A DNA stretch of 60,232 nucleotides. It comes from Actinocrispum wychmicini (GTDB lineage Bacteria > Actinomycetota > Actinomycetes > Mycobacteriales > Pseudonocardiaceae). The stretch lies in contig NZ_SLWS01000024.1 of the NCBI RefSeq assembly GCF_004345645.1, positions 1 to 60,232 on the forward strand. The letters are read 5' to 3'. Positions 41,486 through 50,991 of this stretch are shown here, in pieces. Every line of letters starts with the position of its first letter. Positions within the stretch are counted from its first letter, which is position 1. A model generated the notes under the pieces. The model was not told the DNA's origin. It made no database searches and saw only the letters and a list, made by a program, of their open reading frames with translations. Position numbers and translations under genes: made by a program.

Positions 41486-42570
41486 GCACCGCGAACGCGA
41501 CCGCCACGCGCGGCGGACTCACTGTTCCGGTCCTGCGTTACGTGCCAGGGCTCCTGCTGCTCGCCGCGGTCGGTGTGGTGGGCACGTTCGCCCAGAACGG
41601 CCTGCGCAGCCTCGGCAAGGCCACCGGGACCGCCCTGCCGGATCTCGAATACGTGCTTTGGGCCATCATCCTCGGCCTGGTCATCCGCAACACCATCGGG
41701 GTCGCCGCGGTGTTCCGGCCGGGAGTGGCCACCTACGAGTTCTGGCTCAAGATCGGGATCGTGCTGCTCGGCGCCCGGTTCGTGCTCGGCGACCTGGCCA
41801 AGCTCGGCGGGTTCAGCCTCGGCATCATCCTCGTCGACATGGCTGTGGCCACCGCCGTGATCCTGTTCGTGGGCAAGGTGTTCGGGCTCGGCGGGAAGCT
41901 GTCGTCGCTGCTGGCCATCGGCACGTCGATCTGCGGTGTCTCGGCGATCATCGCGGGCAAGGGCTCGATCGACGCCGACGACGAGGACTCCGGATACGCG
42001 ATCGCCGCGATCCTCGCCCTCGGCGCGGTCGCGCTGTTCACGTTCCCGCTCATCGGGCACGCGCTGAACCTGTCGGACACCCAGTTCGGCCTGTGGGCGG
42101 GCCTCGCCGTCGACAACACCGCGGAGACCACAGCGACAGGTGCGGCGTACTCCGCGCACGCCCAAGACGTCGCCGTCGCGGTCAAGAGCACCCGAAACGC
42201 GTTGATCGGCCTGGTCGTGCTCGGCTACGCCGCCTACTGGTCCACCCGAGGTGGTGTGGCCGTCGCGAGTGGACTCAAGGCACGCGCCGGCTTCGTGTGG
42301 CGGACGTTCCCGAAGTTCGTGCTCGGGTTCGTGGCGGTGTCCGCGCTGGCCACCGCGCACGTGTTCAGCAAGGCCGACGTCACGAGCCTGGGGAACCTGT
42401 CGAAGTGGGCGTTCCTGCTGTGCTTCGCGGGTGTCGGGCTGAATTTCGACCTGCGGCAGATGGCGCGGAGCGGCGTGCGGCCACTCATCGTCGCGGCTTT
42501 GGGCCTCGTCGTGGTGGCCGCGTGCTCACTCGGCCTGGTGTTGCTGACCTCAGGGTGGCTCAAACTCTGA
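41482..42570 (+). CDS. YeiH/UPF0324-family putative sulfate exporter
   Basis: The 362-residue protein has about ten membrane helices and the family's conserved segments GIVLLGARF, GTSICGVSAIIA (about residues 149-160) and LCFAGVGLNFDLRQM near the end. Relatives are thought to export sulfate or sulfite, but evidence is limited. A 43-residue membrane protein is encoded directly upstream with a 4-bp overlap. It converges on the ABC transporter operon with 3 bp between stops. Confidence 0.88.
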   Translation: MSTANATATRGGLTVPVLRYVPGLLLLAAVGVVGTFAQNGLRSLGKATGTALPDLEYVLWAIILGLVIRNTIGVAAVFRPGVATYEFWLKIGIVLLGARFVLGDLAKLGGFSLGIILVDMAVATAVILFVGKVFGLGGKLSSLLAIGTSICGVSAIIAGKGSIDADDEDSGYAIAAILALGAVALFTFPLIGHALNLSDTQFGLWAGLAVDNTAETTATGAAYSAHAQDVAVAVKSTRNALIGLVVLGYAAYWSTRGGVAVASGLKARAGFVWRTFPKFVLGFVAVSALATAHVFSKADVTSLGNLSKWAFLLCFAGVGLNFDLRQMARSGVRPLIVAALGLVVVAACSLGLVLLTSGWLKL

Positions 42571-42573
42571 GGG

Positions 42574-43395
42574 TTACTTGACACCTCCCGCCGTGAGACC
42601 CGCGATGATGCGGCGCTGGAACACCAGCACCAGGACCACCAGTGGGACGGTGACGATCACACCGGCCGCCATCTGCGTGCCGAACGGCTGGTCGAAACCG
42701 TACGCGCCGGTGAACCGGGAGATGGACACCGTCGCGGTCTGCATCGACTCGTCGTTCACCATCGACAACGCGATGATGAACTCGTTCCACGCGGTGATGA
42801 ACGTGATGATCGCGGTGGTGAACACACCGGGCGCGGCCAGCGGCAGGATGATCTTGCGGAACGCCTGCAGCCGGGTGCACCCGTCGATCATCGCGGCCTC
42901 CTCGAGTTCGCCCGGCATCTGCCGGAAGAACGCGTTGAGGTTCCACACCGCCAGCGGCAGCGCGAACGACATGCTGGGCACGATCATCGCCTGGTAGGTG
43001 TTGATCCAGTTGATGTCCGTGAACAGCTTCAGCAACGGCACGACCAACGAGATCCCGGGGAACATGGAGGTCGCGATGATGATCGCGGCGACCCCGTTCT
43101 TGAACCGGAACTTCAGGCGCGCCATGGCGTACGCCGCGGAGAGGCCGATGATCAGGGTGAGCGTGGTCGCGATCCCGGCCACCACGAGGCTGTTCAGCAA
43201 CGCCCGCCCGAACCCGACGTCCGCACCGAAGATCGCGATGAAGTTGGTGGCCGACAACGGGTTCGGGAACGGCGTCAGTGAGAACTGGTCGGTCGGCCGG
43301 CGCAGCGCGGACACCAGCATCCAGTAGAACGGCGCCAGGCAGTACACCAGGATGACCGCCAGGCCGACGTAACGCAGGACGACACGAGGGTTCAT
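42574..43395 (-). CDS. Sugar ABC transporter permease, MalG type
   Basis: The 273-residue protein has six membrane helices and the permease EAA loop EEAAMIDGCTRLQAFRKIILPL (about residues 162-183), which contacts the ATPase. It belongs to the carbohydrate uptake CUT1 family. It is the last gene of the LacI-binding protein-permease-permease operon, and it starts inside the end of the MalF-type gene (4-bp overlap). No ATPase gene is present, so a shared MsiK-type ATPase encoded elsewhere is likely used. Confidence 0.93.
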   Translation of the reverse strand: MNPRVVLRYVGLAVILVYCLAPFYWMLVSALRRPTDQFSLTPFPNPLSATNFIAIFGADVGFGRALLNSLVVAGIATTLTLIIGLSAAYAMARLKFRFKNGVAAIIIATSMFPGISLVVPLLKLFTDINWINTYQAMIVPSMSFALPLAVWNLNAFFRQMPGELEEAAMIDGCTRLQAFRKIILPLAAPGVFTTAIITFITAWNEFIIALSMVNDESMQTATVSISRFTGAYGFDQPFGTQMAAGVIVTVPLVVLVLVFQRRIIAGLTAGGVK

Positions 43396-44375
43396 GCCGG
43401 CACCACCTCACGTGCGACAACGGGTCTCCGTGTTCGACGGGCCCGTTGTTGTTTCGTGCGGTCGCGGGCCTCGCCGATCACATCCGCGCCGAGGACCTTC
43501 ACGAACACCAGCGCCACGACGGCCACATAGACGAACAGGATCGTCGCGTACGCCGCGGCCGGCCCGAACCTGAGGTTGCTGGCCTCCTTGAACGCGAGCA
43601 TCGTCAGCGTCTCCACCGACTTCTTGTCGCTGCCGATCAGCACGAACGGCAGGTCGAACATGCGCAACGAGTCCAGCACCCGGAACAGCACGGCCACCAC
43701 GAGCACCGGCCGGACCAGCGGCAACGTGATCGACCAGAACTGGCGGGCCGGGCTGGCGCCGTCCACCCGCGCGGCCTCGTAGACGTCCTTCGGGATCACC
43801 TGCAGCCCGGCCAGCACGAGCAGGCCGATGAACGGCGCGGTCTTCCAGGTGTCCGCGATCATCACCGCGAACTTCGCGTGCCAGCCCTCGGTGGTCCACA
43901 GCACCTGGTTGCCGATGATCGCGTTGGCCACGCCGTCGGCCTGGAAGATCCACCGCCACAGGATCGCCGACACCGCGGTCGGGATCGCCCACGGCACCAG
44001 GATGCTCGCCCGCACCAGGCCGCGCCAGCGCAGCGCCTGATGCATCACCAGCGCCATGGCCACGCCGATGACCACCTCGACCGACACGGTCGCCACCGTG
44101 AAGAACGTGGTGTTGCCGAACGCGTTCCAGAAGTCGGCGGCGGCCGGCCCGTTGAAGACGCCGGTGTAGTTGTTCACGCCGACGAACTGGTCGCCCGGCA
44201 CCACGAACCCGTCCGCGTCAACGGTCTGACCGGCCTGGTAGAGCGACTCCCGCAGGGCCGCGACCAGCGGATAGCCGACCACCAGGCCGAGCACGACGAA
44301 GGTGGGGGACAGCAGCAGGGCGGCCAGTCGTCCGGCGTCACGCGCCGCCCTGCTGCGGCCTAATGCCGTTGTCAC
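43392..44375 (-). CDS. Sugar ABC transporter permease, MalF type
   Basis: The 327-residue protein has six to seven membrane helices, the loop VYEAARVDGASPARQFWSIT characteristic of CUT1 permeases and a periplasmic segment after helix 1. With the MalG-type partner it forms the membrane channel for an oligosaccharide. GTG 44375 overlaps the binding-protein stop (GTGA). The C-terminal tail is Arg-rich. Confidence 0.93.
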   Translation of the reverse strand: MTTALGRSRAARDAGRLAALLLSPTFVVLGLVVGYPLVAALRESLYQAGQTVDADGFVVPGDQFVGVNNYTGVFNGPAAADFWNAFGNTTFFTVATVSVEVVIGVAMALVMHQALRWRGLVRASILVPWAIPTAVSAILWRWIFQADGVANAIIGNQVLWTTEGWHAKFAVMIADTWKTAPFIGLLVLAGLQVIPKDVYEAARVDGASPARQFWSITLPLVRPVLVVAVLFRVLDSLRMFDLPFVLIGSDKKSVETLTMLAFKEASNLRFGPAAAYATILFVYVAVVALVFVKVLGADVIGEARDRTKQQRARRTRRPVVAREVVPA

Positions 44376-45673
44376 TTGAGCAGTTCCTGCAGTTTGGCTT
44401 GCAGCTCCTTCAACGCGGTCGCGCTGTCCTTGGCGCCGGTCAGCGCGGCGTACGCGGAGTCCTGGATCGCGGTGGTGACATCCCCGTACTTGACGGCCTT
44501 CGGCCGCGGCTTGGCGTTCAGGATCGACGCCTTCAACGTCGGCAGGTATGGGAACTGCTTGGTCAGGTCCGGGTCGTCGTACAGCTTGGTACGGGTCGGG
44601 GCCTGCGAGGTGGCCAGCAGGTTGGACCGCTCGGCCTGCTCGGTGGTGAAGAACTTGATGAAGTCCAACGCGGTCGCCTTGTGGTCGGCGAACGCGGAGA
44701 TGGCGAAGTTGTGGCCGCCGAGGGTGGACACGCCAGGGCCGGACATGCCGGGCAGCGGTGCCACGTCGAACTTGCCGGCCACCTGGGACGACCCGTCGGT
44801 CTTGCTCGCCAGCGCCCACTGGTACGGCCACTGCCGGTGGAACAGCAGCTCACCGGCCTGGAACGCGCGGCGGCCCTCCTCTTCCTTGTACGTGATCGCC
44901 TTCTGCGGGATCGCCCCGGTCTGCAGGCCCTGCACCAGGACGTCCAGGCCGGCCTTGGCCTGCGGAGTGTCCACAGTGGGCTTGCCGGTGTCGTCGACGA
45001 TCGCGCCGCCCGCTGAGTGCACGGCCTCGTCGAAGTTCACGGTCAGGCCCTCGTACTTCTCGAACTGCCCGGCGTAGCAGCCGACGTTGGCCGCCTCCGG
45101 CAGGGCCTTGACCTTCTGGCACGCGGCCACCAGCTCGGTCCACGTCTTCGGCGGCGTGACACTGGCCTTGTCCAGCAGGTCCTTGCGGTAGTACAGCAGG
45201 CCGCCGTCGGAGTACACCGGCACGGCGTACAGCTTGTCGCGGTACTCGGCGGTCGCCACCGCTGGCTTGAGGAAGTTGTCCAGGTCGAACTGGTCGCGGG
45301 GCAGTTCGACCACCCAGCGGTTGGCGGCGAACTCGGCCGTCCACACCACGTCCAGGTTCAGCACGGTGTACGCGTTCGACTTCACCTGCGCGTTCTGGAC
45401 CATCTGCTGGCGCTGCGCGTCCGCCGACTCGGGCAGCTCGACGATCCGGACCTTCTCGTTCGGGTGCGCGGAGTTCCACTCCGCGATCAGCTTCTCCATG
45501 TTGCCGGACGTGTCCTTGCCGGTGACGAACGTAATGTCACCGCGTCCTTCCAACGCCGACGCCGCGGCGCTTGAGGGCCCGCTCGGGGTCGTGGTCCCGC
45601 CGCACGCACTGAGTAACAACGCCGCGCACGCCAACGCCGCGAATCGCAGCGTTGTCGTTGTTCGCCCTGCCAT
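44372..45673 (-). CDS. Sugar-binding lipoprotein of an ABC transporter
   Basis: The 433-residue protein has a lipoprotein signal with lipobox LSAC (Cys24). A family-1 extracellular solute-binding fold follows (ITFVTGKDTSGNMEKLIAEW near the start, VYSDGGLLYYRKDLLDKA around residue 150). Trehalose- or maltose-type binding proteins look like this. ATG 45673 has GGGAG 7 nt upstream. Given the debranching-type enzyme encoded next door, maltodextrin or another alpha-glucan fragment is a plausible ligand. Confidence 0.92.
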   Translation of the reverse strand: MAGRTTTTLRFAALACAALLLSACGGTTTPSGPSSAAASALEGRGDITFVTGKDTSGNMEKLIAEWNSAHPNEKVRIVELPESADAQRQQMVQNAQVKSNAYTVLNLDVVWTAEFAANRWVVELPRDQFDLDNFLKPAVATAEYRDKLYAVPVYSDGGLLYYRKDLLDKASVTPPKTWTELVAACQKVKALPEAANVGCYAGQFEKYEGLTVNFDEAVHSAGGAIVDDTGKPTVDTPQAKAGLDVLVQGLQTGAIPQKAITYKEEEGRRAFQAGELLFHRQWPYQWALASKTDGSSQVAGKFDVAPLPGMSGPGVSTLGGHNFAISAFADHKATALDFIKFFTTEQAERSNLLATSQAPTRTKLYDDPDLTKQFPYLPTLKASILNAKPRPKAVKYGDVTTAIQDSAYAALTGAKDSATALKELQAKLQELLK

Positions 45674-45704
45674 CACTTGTCTCCCATCACCATTGACGAA
45701 AACT

Positions 45705-46715
45705 TCACCCACCGAGTCGCGCGCTGCCCCGGACCACGATCTCACCGGCCAGCAGGACACCCCTGTCCGCGCGCGCCTCGTCGATCAGGCCGACCAGGGT
45801 CGTGGCGATCTGGTCGGTCGGCTGGCGAACCGTGGTCAGTCCACCCTCCACTGTGGACGCCAGCACCGAGTCGTCGAACCCGGTGACCCATGTGTCCACA
45901 CCCCGGCGGTGGACCTCGCTGAGCACACCGACCGCCAGCAGGTCGCTGGCCGCCAGGATCGCCGTCGGCGGCCGTCGGCCGTCCAGGAGTTCGCCGGCCG
46001 CGAGCGCCGCGCCCGCCATGCTGCCGGCGGGTGCGGGTAGGGCCACGCAGTCCTCATTGGACAGACCGAGCCGCTGACACTCGCCGCGCCAGCCGCGTTC
46101 CCGGTCGCGGCCCGCGCCCACGGGGTCTGGCCAGCCCACGAACGCGATGCGTTCATGGCCGGCCGCGGCCAGCTTGGACACCAGTTCGGCGCACGCGCCG
46201 GCACCGTCCACATCGACCCACGGGCCCGGCTCGTCGCCCTGCTCCGGCCAGGTTCGGCCGAACGACGCGAACGGGACGCGCCGATCGGTCAGCCACGGGT
46301 GCCGGGGGTCGTCGTCGACCGTGTCGGACAAGATGAACGCGTCAACTGCGCGCTGGGCGACCAGGTCGGCGTACGTCCGCAGGCCGTCCACTCCGGGCGC
46401 GGCGGTGAAGACCAGCAGGTGCCGGCCGGACGCCTCGATCGCCTCGGTCATCGCGTGCAGGAACGGGTCCATGAACAGGCTGTGGCCCGGCTGGCGGGCC
46501 AGGCAGTAGCCGACCAGGCCGGCTTTGCGGGTGGCGAGGCTGCGCGCGGTCCGGCTGGGCTGGTACCCGAGCGTCTCGATCGCGGCCCGGACCTTGCTCA
46601 GCGTGTCCGGGTCGACGCGCTCGGGCGCGTTGAGTACGTTGGACACGGTCTGGCGGGAGACGCCGGCGAGCGAAGCCACCTGGCGAAGCGTCACCGCCTG
46701 CTCCCGCACTGTCAC
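45705..46715 (-). CDS. LacI-family transcriptional regulator of the sugar operon
   Basis: The 336-residue protein has the LacI helix-turn-helix and hinge (VTLRQVASLAGVSRQTVSNV, about residues 6-25, then ERVDPDTLSKVRAAIETLGY) and a periplasmic-binding-protein-like sugar domain. It is the first gene of the ABC transporter operon and is divergent from the debranching-type enzyme gene. A perfect palindrome separates them, so it should repress both and itself until its sugar binds. GTG 46715 has GGGAG 5 nt upstream; a further GTG at 46727 is possible. Confidence 0.93.
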   Translation of the reverse strand: MTVREQAVTLRQVASLAGVSRQTVSNVLNAPERVDPDTLSKVRAAIETLGYQPSRTARSLATRKAGLVGYCLARQPGHSLFMDPFLHAMTEAIEASGRHLLVFTAAPGVDGLRTYADLVAQRAVDAFILSDTVDDDPRHPWLTDRRVPFASFGRTWPEQGDEPGPWVDVDGAGACAELVSKLAAAGHERIAFVGWPDPVGAGRDRERGWRGECQRLGLSNEDCVALPAPAGSMAGAALAAGELLDGRRPPTAILAASDLLAVGVLSEVHRRGVDTWVTGFDDSVLASTVEGGLTTVRQPTDQIATTLVGLIDEARADRGVLLAGEIVVRGSARLGG

Positions 46716-46732
46716 GAGTACTCCCACTTCCG

Positions 46733-46748
46733 ATTTGACCGGTCAAAT
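46733..46748. promoter_or_regulatory. Perfect 16-bp LacI-type operator
   Basis: ATTTGACCGGTCAAAT is a perfect palindrome with the central CG typical of LacI-family sites. It lies 17 bp before the LacI gene start and 54 bp before the glycoside hydrolase start, and it is shared by two divergent promoters. Confidence 0.82.
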
Positions 46749-46802
46749 GAGGGAGTCACTGTGACTGACGCCACAAGGTCATGTCAAGGGTGGGAGGAAG
46801 TT

Positions 46803-48584
46803 GTGACCTCATCGCTGCATTGCCTCACCACGGTCCTGGCCGCGCCGTCGTTCGTGCAGTCCGACCAGGACGGCCGGATCGGCCGGGGAGGGCCGCACGG
46901 CTGGTTCCACCGGGACCGTCGCGCGCTCACCGAGCTCACCTGGGGGATCGAGGGACTGTCGCTGGTCGCCGTCGGGCAGGTGACCGATGGGTCGTCGGCG
47001 TCGGCGTTCCATGCCGTCGTGCGCGAGCCGGGGGAGGTGTGGCGGGACTCGGCGGTACGTGTGTGCCTTACCCGCCAAGTGTTTCCGTCGACCGTGGTGG
47101 AGCAGTTGGACATCACGAACCACGGCGAGCGTCGTTCGGTGACGGTCACGCTCGACGTGGCCACCGACTTCGCCGGGATCGACGCGGTGAAGGCAGGTCG
47201 TACGGTGCCGCTGGTGATGCCCGTCAACGACCTGACCTGGCGCGACGACAGGGGATCGGTGACCGTGCGCGCTTCTCCCGCCGGTCAGGTGCGTTCGGGT
47301 CTCGTCACCCGGGTGACCTGGCAGGTGACGTTGGACGCGGGGGAGACGTGGCGGGTTCGCCTGGACGGCACGGCCGAGTTCGAGCCGGGCGCCTTCGACC
47401 CGAAGCCGGTCCTCGATCCACCACAGTGGACAGACGTACCGGGGATGGCGTCCGAACTCGCCGATCTGCGTGCCCTGCTGCTCGCGGACGGCGACGACTG
47501 CTATCTCGCGGCCGGAAGTCCTTGGTATCTCACGCTTTTCGGGCGGGACGCGCTGTGGGCCGCCCGGTTGCTGTTGCCGTTGGGCACCGACGTGGCCGCC
47601 GGTACCTTACGTGCGCTCGCCCGCCTGCAAGGTACCCGACACGATCCGGAGTCCGAGGAACAGCCCGGGAAGATCCCGCACGAGGTGCGGACCAGCGACA
47701 TCGACACCGGCGAGGTGCGGCTGAGTTCGCTGTACTACGGGACCGTCGACGCCACCCCGCTGTGGGTGTGCCTGCTGCACGAGGCCTGGCAGGCCGGGAT
47801 GCCCGAGGACCAGGTTCGGGCGCTGACCCCGAATCTGGTGGCGGCGATGAACTGGATCACCGGGCAGGACCTGCTGACGTACCGGGCGTCGGCCACCGGC
47901 GGACTCACCCATCAGGGCTGGAAGGACTCGCACGACGCGTTCCTGCACCGCGACGGCAGCCACCCGGTGGGCTCGATCGCGCTCTGCGAGGCACAGGGCT
48001 ACGGCCACGCCGCCGCCACAGCGGGTGCCGCGCTGGCGGCCGCGTTCGACATCGCAGACGGTCCGTTATGGACAGAATGGGCGGGTCGGCTGCGGTCCCG
48101 GTTCCGTGCCGCGTTCTGGATCGAGGACGACACCGGGCGGTATCCGGCGATCGCGCTGGACGGCGACCACCGGCCCGTCCACGGCGCCACCTCGAACATG
48201 GGCCACCTGCTGGGAACCGGGCTGCTGGACCAGACCGAGGCGCGGCTGGTCGCGGACCGGCTCGGCCGGCCGGACCTGCTGACCGAGTTCGGGCTGCGGA
48301 CACTCACCGCGACCAGCCCGGTGTTCAACCCGTTCAGCTACCACCGGGGGAGTCTCTGGCCGCACGACACCGCGATCGCCATGGTCGGCCTGGCCGCCGA
48401 AGGCCACCACGGCTTGGCGATGCGTCTCGCCGACGGGCTGTTGCGCGTCAGCGACCACTTCGGCGGCCACACTCCCGAGCTGTTCGCGGTGGTGGACGAC
48501 GTTCCGTTGGCGTATCCCGCCGCGTGCCGGCCACAGGCGTGGTCCGCGGCCGGCGTCGTCCGGGCCGCGCTGCAACGGTCCTAA
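46803..48584 (+). CDS. Amylo-alpha-1,6-glucosidase / glycogen-debranching-type hydrolase
   Basis: The 593-residue protein has an N-terminal beta domain (about 1-205) and an (alpha/alpha)6-barrel with FGRDALWAARLLLPLG (about 248-263), GTVDATPLWVCLLHEAW and a late NPFSYHRGSLWPHD motif. This is the pattern of the glycogen debranching enzyme/amylo-alpha-1,6-glucosidase group; the exact bond cut is uncertain. It probably digests the oligosaccharide imported by the divergent ABC transporter inside the cell. Two GTG codons have ribosome binding sites; 46803 (GGAGG 5 nt away) fits relatives better than 46761. Confidence 0.82.
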   Translation: MTSSLHCLTTVLAAPSFVQSDQDGRIGRGGPHGWFHRDRRALTELTWGIEGLSLVAVGQVTDGSSASAFHAVVREPGEVWRDSAVRVCLTRQVFPSTVVEQLDITNHGERRSVTVTLDVATDFAGIDAVKAGRTVPLVMPVNDLTWRDDRGSVTVRASPAGQVRSGLVTRVTWQVTLDAGETWRVRLDGTAEFEPGAFDPKPVLDPPQWTDVPGMASELADLRALLLADGDDCYLAAGSPWYLTLFGRDALWAARLLLPLGTDVAAGTLRALARLQGTRHDPESEEQPGKIPHEVRTSDIDTGEVRLSSLYYGTVDATPLWVCLLHEAWQAGMPEDQVRALTPNLVAAMNWITGQDLLTYRASATGGLTHQGWKDSHDAFLHRDGSHPVGSIALCEAQGYGHAAATAGAALAAAFDIADGPLWTEWAGRLRSRFRAAFWIEDDTGRYPAIALDGDHRPVHGATSNMGHLLGTGLLDQTEARLVADRLGRPDLLTEFGLRTLTATSPVFNPFSYHRGSLWPHDTAIAMVGLAAEGHHGLAMRLADGLLRVSDHFGGHTPELFAVVDDVPLAYPAACRPQAWSAAGVVRAALQRS

Positions 48585-49363
48585 GGCGTGGTCCATTCGC
48601 CGAGCGGCGCCATCTTGAGCACGCCGGCCAGGCCGGCTTCGTCGAACGCGGCGGGGATGTTCGTCGCGGGTTCGCTGAAATGGGCCCAGCCGGTGTAGTG
48701 CGACGGGATCACGACGGGCGCGTTCAGCACCGCCGCGGCCGCTGCGGCGCGGTGGCTGGTCAGGGTGAGCGGGCGGCCGCGTTCCTTGATGGGGACGCTG
48801 GCCGCGCCGGCGAACAGCACGGCCACATCCACCTGGCCGACCCGTTCGGCGATCTCGGTGACGACCCGGATCGAGGCGTTGTCGCCGCTCACGTACACCG
48901 TGGGGATTCCGTTGCCGCTCAACACAAAACCGATGACCTCGGTGTTGATGTTCCCGTCCGCGTCGCGGTCGCCGTCGGCCGGGCCGTGCTCGGCGGGCAC
49001 GGCCTGCACGGTCACGGCACCGACCTGGGTGGTCTGCCACGGCGCCAGGGGAATGGCGGCCGGGCCGAGGCGGCCGGCGTGCGTGGGGCCGGCCACCAGG
49101 ATCGGCGCGGCCAGCGCGAACGCCCGTCCACTGGTGTCCAGGTTGTCCGGGTGGTCCTCGTGGCTGACCAGGACCGCGTCCACCGGACCGAGTTCGGCGT
49201 CGCTCACCGCCGGTCCGGTCAGTTTGGTCAGGTAGCCCTGCTCGCCCGGCGGGTCGAAGGTGGGATCCACCACCAGCCGCCGGCCGCCGATGTCGATGAC
49301 CGTGGTGGGACCGCCCAGTATGGCGATCGCGAACTCCTGACGCTCTGCGGTGACCGTTGTCAT
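48581..49363 (-). CDS. Metallo-beta-lactamase-fold hydrolase (UlaG-like)
   Basis: The 260-residue protein has the metallo-beta-lactamase fold: VSHEDHPDNLD (a variant of the HxHxDH metal motif with the first His and the Asp-His kept), PAEHGPADG and IPSHYTGWAHFSEP. UlaG-like members hydrolyse lactones or phosphodiesters; the substrate is unknown. ATG 49363 follows the amidase gene by 29 bp, and the two may share a transcript. The stop overlaps that of the convergent hydrolase gene by 4 bp. Confidence 0.82.
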   Translation of the reverse strand: MTTVTAERQEFAIAILGGPTTVIDIGGRRLVVDPTFDPPGEQGYLTKLTGPAVSDAELGPVDAVLVSHEDHPDNLDTSGRAFALAAPILVAGPTHAGRLGPAAIPLAPWQTTQVGAVTVQAVPAEHGPADGDRDADGNINTEVIGFVLSGNGIPTVYVSGDNASIRVVTEIAERVGQVDVAVLFAGAASVPIKERGRPLTLTSHRAAAAAAVLNAPVVIPSHYTGWAHFSEPATNIPAAFDEAGLAGVLKMAPLGEWTTP

Positions 49364-49392
49364 GCCCAGGCCAACATCTCGCTGGGGGCCGC

Positions 49393-50883
49393 CTATTCCA
49401 GGCGGGGCTCGTCCTGCGGCCACGCCTGCTCGGCCTCCAGTTGGGCGGCCAGGGCGAGCAGCGTGGGCTCGCTGCCCAGACCGCCGACGAACTGCACGCC
49501 GAGCGGCAGGCCGTCCTTGGTCCGGTGCAGCGGCAGGGACATGGCCGGGCGGCCGGTGATGTTGGCGAGCTGGGTGAACGGGACGGGTGCGAGGTTGGTG
49601 AAGATCGTGTCCATCCACAGCTTGGTCTTGGCGAAGGGCGCGACCACGCCGAGACGCAGCAGGACCTCGCCCACAGCGCGCACGAGGAAAGGAGTGTCCA
49701 GTTCGCCGATCCGGACCGGCGGCCGGGCGAGCGTCGGGGTCACAAGCACGTCGTACGTCTCATGGAACTTCGCCAACGCCCGGGAATACGTGTTCCACTG
49801 GCGGTGCCGGGCGGCGTACTCGGGCGCGCGTATTCCCCGGGCGGACGCGGCCAGGAGACGATTGTCCAGCTCGAAGTCCGTGATCGCCGCGCCGGTCATC
49901 CGGCGGATCTCGGCGATGGTGGCCGCGGCCTCTCCCGCCCACATCTTGAGAAAGTCCTGTGCCAGCTGGGATCCGTCGATGTCGGGCTCGGCCGGCGACA
50001 CGTCGTGGCCGAGTTTGCCGAGCAGCGCGACCGCTTCGTCGACCGCGGCGACCGCCTCGGGATGGACCGGCGTGCCGATCGGAGACGTTGTGGTGTAACC
50101 GATGCGCAGCTTTCCCGGGGCGCGCCGGGCCAGTTCGGCGTACGGGGTGTCCGGGTGCGCGGACAGGTACGGGCCGCCGAGGTCGGGCCGGGCCGTGAGG
50201 ACGTCCAGCATCGCCGCCGAGTCGCGGACAGTTCGCGAGATCACGCCGTCGGTCGCCGCGCCGTACAGCTGTTCCGCGGTCCTCGGGCCACAGGGCACCA
50301 CACCACGGCCAGCCTTGAGGCCGACGAGCCCGCAGCAGGCCGCCGGGATCCGGATCGAGCCACCGCCGTCACTCGCCCCGGCCACCGGCAGGATCCCGGC
50401 GGCGACCGCCGCGGCCGTGCCGCCCGACGAGCCACCGGGAGTGTGGTCCAGGTTCCACGGGTTACGCGTGGGCCGCCCGGCCGCCGCCTCAGGCTCGGTG
50501 ACGGGTTTGGTGCCCAACTCGGGCGTGCTCGTCTTGCCGAAGATCACCAGGCCCGCTTCCAGCCAACGGCTGACGACCACGCTGTGCTCAGCCGCGACGT
50601 GGTTGCGCATCGCGCGGGAGCCGCTGCCGGTCGGCACGCCCGCGTAGTCCTGCGCCAGGTCCTTGATCAGGAACGGCACCCCGGCGAACGGGCCGGTCAG
50701 CTCCTCGGTCACGCGCTTGCGGGCGATCTCGTACATCGGGCGGACGATCGCGTTCAGCTTCCCGTTGACCTGTTCGGCACGGGCGATCGCGACTTCGAGC
50801 AAGTCGGCCGCGGACACCTCCCGCTTGGCCACCAGTTCGGCCAGACCGACCGCGTCGAACCGCCGGTACTCGCTGTATTCCAT
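49393..50883 (-). CDS. Amidase-signature family amidohydrolase
   Basis: The 496-residue enzyme has the Ser-cisSer-Lys triad of the amidase signature family: Lys74 in LIKDLAQ, the cis-Ser in HTPGGSSGGTAAA (residue 152 or 153) and Ser176 in SDGGGSIRIPA. Such enzymes hydrolyse amides of many kinds, including nylon-type and aryl amides. It has normal length and is probably cytoplasmic. It is divergent from the kinase gene and is followed by the metallo-beta-lactamase-fold gene. Confidence 0.93.
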   Translation of the reverse strand: MEYSEYRRFDAVGLAELVAKREVSAADLLEVAIARAEQVNGKLNAIVRPMYEIARKRVTEELTGPFAGVPFLIKDLAQDYAGVPTGSGSRAMRNHVAAEHSVVVSRWLEAGLVIFGKTSTPELGTKPVTEPEAAAGRPTRNPWNLDHTPGGSSGGTAAAVAAGILPVAGASDGGGSIRIPAACCGLVGLKAGRGVVPCGPRTAEQLYGAATDGVISRTVRDSAAMLDVLTARPDLGGPYLSAHPDTPYAELARRAPGKLRIGYTTTSPIGTPVHPEAVAAVDEAVALLGKLGHDVSPAEPDIDGSQLAQDFLKMWAGEAAATIAEIRRMTGAAITDFELDNRLLAASARGIRAPEYAARHRQWNTYSRALAKFHETYDVLVTPTLARPPVRIGELDTPFLVRAVGEVLLRLGVVAPFAKTKLWMDTIFTNLAPVPFTQLANITGRPAMSLPLHRTKDGLPLGVQFVGGLGSEPTLLALAAQLEAEQAWPQDEPRLE

Positions 50884-50979
50884 GCTACTGGACGGTAGTG
50901 ATCACCCGTCGATTCCGCGAGTCACCCGAACGGACGCGCAGTGTTGTCAGAGGGCCGAACGACCACACAGCGGAGTCGG

Positions 50980-50985
50980 TACATT
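50980..50985 (+). promoter_or_regulatory. -10 box of a leaderless kinase mRNA
   Basis: TACATT lies 6 bp before GTG 50992, and no Shine-Dalgarno sequence is present. This spacing puts the transcription start at or next to the GTG, as in many leaderless actinomycete genes. No clear -35 box was seen. Confidence 0.55.
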
Positions 50986-50991
50986 GCTCTG

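Noticed and set aside
46781..50098. A plus-strand open frame of 1105 codons.
   Set aside because: It is a shadow of the debranching-type enzyme, the metallo-beta-lactamase-fold protein and the amidase; its translation is low-complexity Arg/Gly/Ala.
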